Positions 62,455-64,000 of a stretch of DNA of 64,000 nt are shown here, piece by piece; positions within the stretch are counted from its first letter, which is position 1, and every line of letters starts with the position of its first letter. This stretch comes from CAVQBJ01 sp963710725 (lineage in GTDB: Bacteria; Actinomycetota; Thermoleophilia; Solirubrobacterales; Solirubrobacteraceae), in the NCBI GenBank assembly GCA_963710725.1, contig CAVQBJ010000002.1, positions 372,001 through 436,000 on the forward strand. Direction: 5' to 3'. Under the pieces are notes generated by a model, which was not told the DNA's origin, ran no database searches, and was given only the letters and a program-made list of their open reading frames with translations. Both the position numbers and the translations under genes were made by a program.

Positions 62455-64000
62455 TCACGCCGCCGCGCCGGCGTCCCCGATCACGGCACGCGCGCGGGCG
62501 ACGATGTTCTCCGTCGTAAAGCCGTACTCCGCGAGCACCCGCTCGCCTGGGGCCGACGCGCCGAAGCGATCGATCCCGAGCACGTCGCCGCCGTCGCCGA
62601 CCCAGCGCCACCAGCTGAGCGACGAGCCGGCCTCGACGGCCAGACGTGGGCGCACGGCCGGTGGAAGGACGGTCTGGCGGTACTCGGCCGGCTGGGCCTC
62701 GAAGAGCTCGATGCAGGGCATCGAGACCACGCGCGCCCGGATGCCCTCGCCCTCGAGTGCGCGCGCCGCGTGCAGCGTCAGCGGAACCTCGGAGCCGGTC
62801 GCGATGAGGATCACCTGCGGTTCGTCGCCGGGCGCGTCCCACAGGACGTAGCCGCCGCGCTCCAGCCCAGCGGCCGGCGCGACCTCCGAGCGATCGAGCA
62901 CCTCGACGTTCTGGCGCGTGAGCAACAGCGCCACCGGACCGTCGGTGCGCTCGAGGGCGACGCGCCAGGCCGCCGCGGTCTCGTTCGCATCGCCAGGCCG
63001 GATCACCCACAGGTTGGGGATCGCGCGCAGCGCGGCGTAGTGCTCGACCGGCTGGTGCGTCGGGCCGTCCTCGCCGAGCCCGACGGAGTCGTGCGTCCAC
63101 AGCCACAGCACGGGAAGTCCCATGAGCGCCGACAGGCGCACACTGCCCCGCATGTAGTCGGAGAACATGAGGAACGTCGCGCCGTACGGCTTGACGATCC
63201 CGCCGTGCGCGGCCAAGCCGTTGACGATCGCGCCCATCCCGTGCTCGCGGATGCCGAACGGCACGTTACGGCCGGTGTGGACACGGCTGAACTCGCCGCC
63301 GCCCTCGAACAACGTCTTGGTCGATTCGACGAGGTCGGCCGCGCCACCCACCATCGTCGGCGAGTAGGGCGCCAAGGCCTGCATCGCCTTCTGGCCGGCG
63401 GCCCGCGTCGCCAGGCTCTCGCCGGCGGTGAAGGAGGGGAGCGCCTCGCGCCATCCGTCGATGAGCTCGCCGCGCCACGAGCGCTCCCAGTCCTCGGCCA
63501 GGTCGGGGTATAGCTGAGCCCACGCCTCGAAGCGCTCCTGCCACCCGTGCTCGAGCGCCGTACCGTCCTCGACCAGGCTCATGTGCTCGACCACGCTGTC
63601 ATCGACCCAGAACGTCTGGTCCGGATCGAAGCCCATCACCTCCTTGGTGGCGCGCACCTCGGCCTCGCCGAGCGGCGAACCGTGCGACTTGGCCGTGTCG
63701 ACGGCGTGCGGCGCCGGGTAGGCGATATGCGAGCGGATCGCGATGAACGACGGCCGCTCGATCTCCGCGCGCGCGGCCTCGATCGCCGCCGTGAGCGCGT
63801 CGAGGTCCTCGGAGTCCGCGACCCGCTGCACGTGCCAGCCGTTGGCCGCGAAGCGTGCGAGGTGGTCCTCGCCATCGAAGGAGATCGCCGTCGTCCCGTC
63901 GATCGTGATCCGGTTGTCGTCGTAGCAGGCGATCAGCTTGCCGAGACCGAACTGGCCCGCGATCGAGGCGGCCTCCTGGGAGACGCCCTCCATCAGGTCG
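62455..64000 (-). CDS. tkt: Transketolase (5' end beyond the window)
   Basis: Transketolase is the TPP enzyme that moves two-carbon units between pentose phosphates. About 514 C-terminal residues are visible, starting inside the TPP/Mg motif (DLMEGVSQEAAS at the window edge). They include IACYDDNRITIDG, GSPLGEAEV, the pyrimidine-domain GIREHGMGAIVNGLAAHGG, THDSVGLGEDGPTHQP and the C-terminal domain ATGSEVPL. The missing N-terminus should be about 150 residues. First gene of the visible tkt-tal unit. Confidence 0.96.
   Translation of the reverse strand, partial: DLMEGVSQEAASIAGQFGLGKLIACYDDNRITIDGTTAISFDGEDHLARFAANGWHVQRVADSEDLDALTAAIEAARAEIERPSFIAIRSHIAYPAPHAVDTAKSHGSPLGEAEVRATKEVMGFDPDQTFWVDDSVVEHMSLVEDGTALEHGWQERFEAWAQLYPDLAEDWERSWRGELIDGWREALPSFTAGESLATRAAGQKAMQALAPYSPTMVGGAADLVESTKTLFEGGGEFSRVHTGRNVPFGIREHGMGAIVNGLAAHGGIVKPYGATFLMFSDYMRGSVRLSALMGLPVLWLWTHDSVGLGEDGPTHQPVEHYAALRAIPNLWVIRPGDANETAAAWRVALERTDGPVALLLTRQNVEVLDRSEVAPAAGLERGGYVLWDAPGDEPQVILIATGSEVPLTLHAARALEGEGIRARVVSMPCIELFEAQPAEYRQTVLPPAVRPRLAVEAGSSLSWWRWVGDGGDVLGIDRFGASAPGERVLAEYGFTTENIVARARAVIGDAGAAA

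Overview
The window is 64 kb of very GC-rich DNA with dense GTG/ATG gene starts, frequent 4-nt NTGA gene overlaps, VapBC, WxL-like and Ig-like exported proteins and a tkt-tal pair. This fits an actinobacterium, most probably of the Thermoleophilia/Solirubrobacterales type. That placement is an inference from gene content and style; no rRNA or other marker gene is present. I saw no tRNA, rRNA, CRISPR array, insertion sequence or prophage.

Layout. (1) 1-5.7 kb: a tightly coupled [NiFe]-hydrogenase maturation operon, (hypD end?)-hypE-hypA-hypB-double SIS protein-hypF. (2) 5.9-10 kb: a papain-like protein, a transglutaminase-like protein that lacks the usual active-site His, a two-TM membrane protein, a secreted lipase and an SDR. 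(3) 10-16.2 kb: a secreted protein with a repeat-like C-terminus, a GGDEF/HD-GYP enzyme followed by a decayed second copy of the secreted gene's 3' end, GrpB, GNAT, a PF03640-type secreted protein and a VapBC module. (4) 16.2-23.7 kb: a cell-surface island with two divergent WxL-like proteins (one about 1,100 aa with Kelch-like blades) and an IPT/TIG-repeat protein whose reading frame is broken twice in near-identical repeats. (5) 23.7-33.8 kb: a TetR/hydrolase pair with twin operators, an AlkA-like glycosylase, a Rieske-methyltransferase-UbiA-like-START-like cluster, a GlcD-like oxidase, and an MFS/HxlR divergent pair. (6) 33.8-44.5 kb: a c-di-GMP-rich stretch with a HAMP-GGDEF-EAL protein, a tandem double TM-GGDEF protein, a second GGDEF/HD-GYP protein next to a GH76-like glycosidase, and a small FlgM-like protein. 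(7) 44.5-48.8 kb: a methyltransferase, a DacB-like lipoprotein, a secreted protein and a UbiB/ABC1 kinase. (8) 48.9-55.9 kb: a second surface island, where two divergent secreted proteins share N- and C-terminal domains. One carries a threonine-rich stalk, the other nine Ig-like repeats split by a 1-nt insertion. (9) 56-64 kb: an ATL protein, a second GH76-like protein, SCO1 and thioredoxin, an SDR, an M20 peptidase, transaldolase and the 3' part of transketolase.

How the parts may fit together. The four c-di-GMP turnover proteins, the two GH76-like enzymes and the exported repeat proteins suggest a lifestyle switch acting on the cell surface. This is inferred from neighbourhood only. The most noteworthy items are the two surface-protein islands and their frameshifted repeats, the double TM-GGDEF protein, the duplicated-then-decayed gene tail at 13.3 kb, and the shared terminal domains ending in PRFTG.
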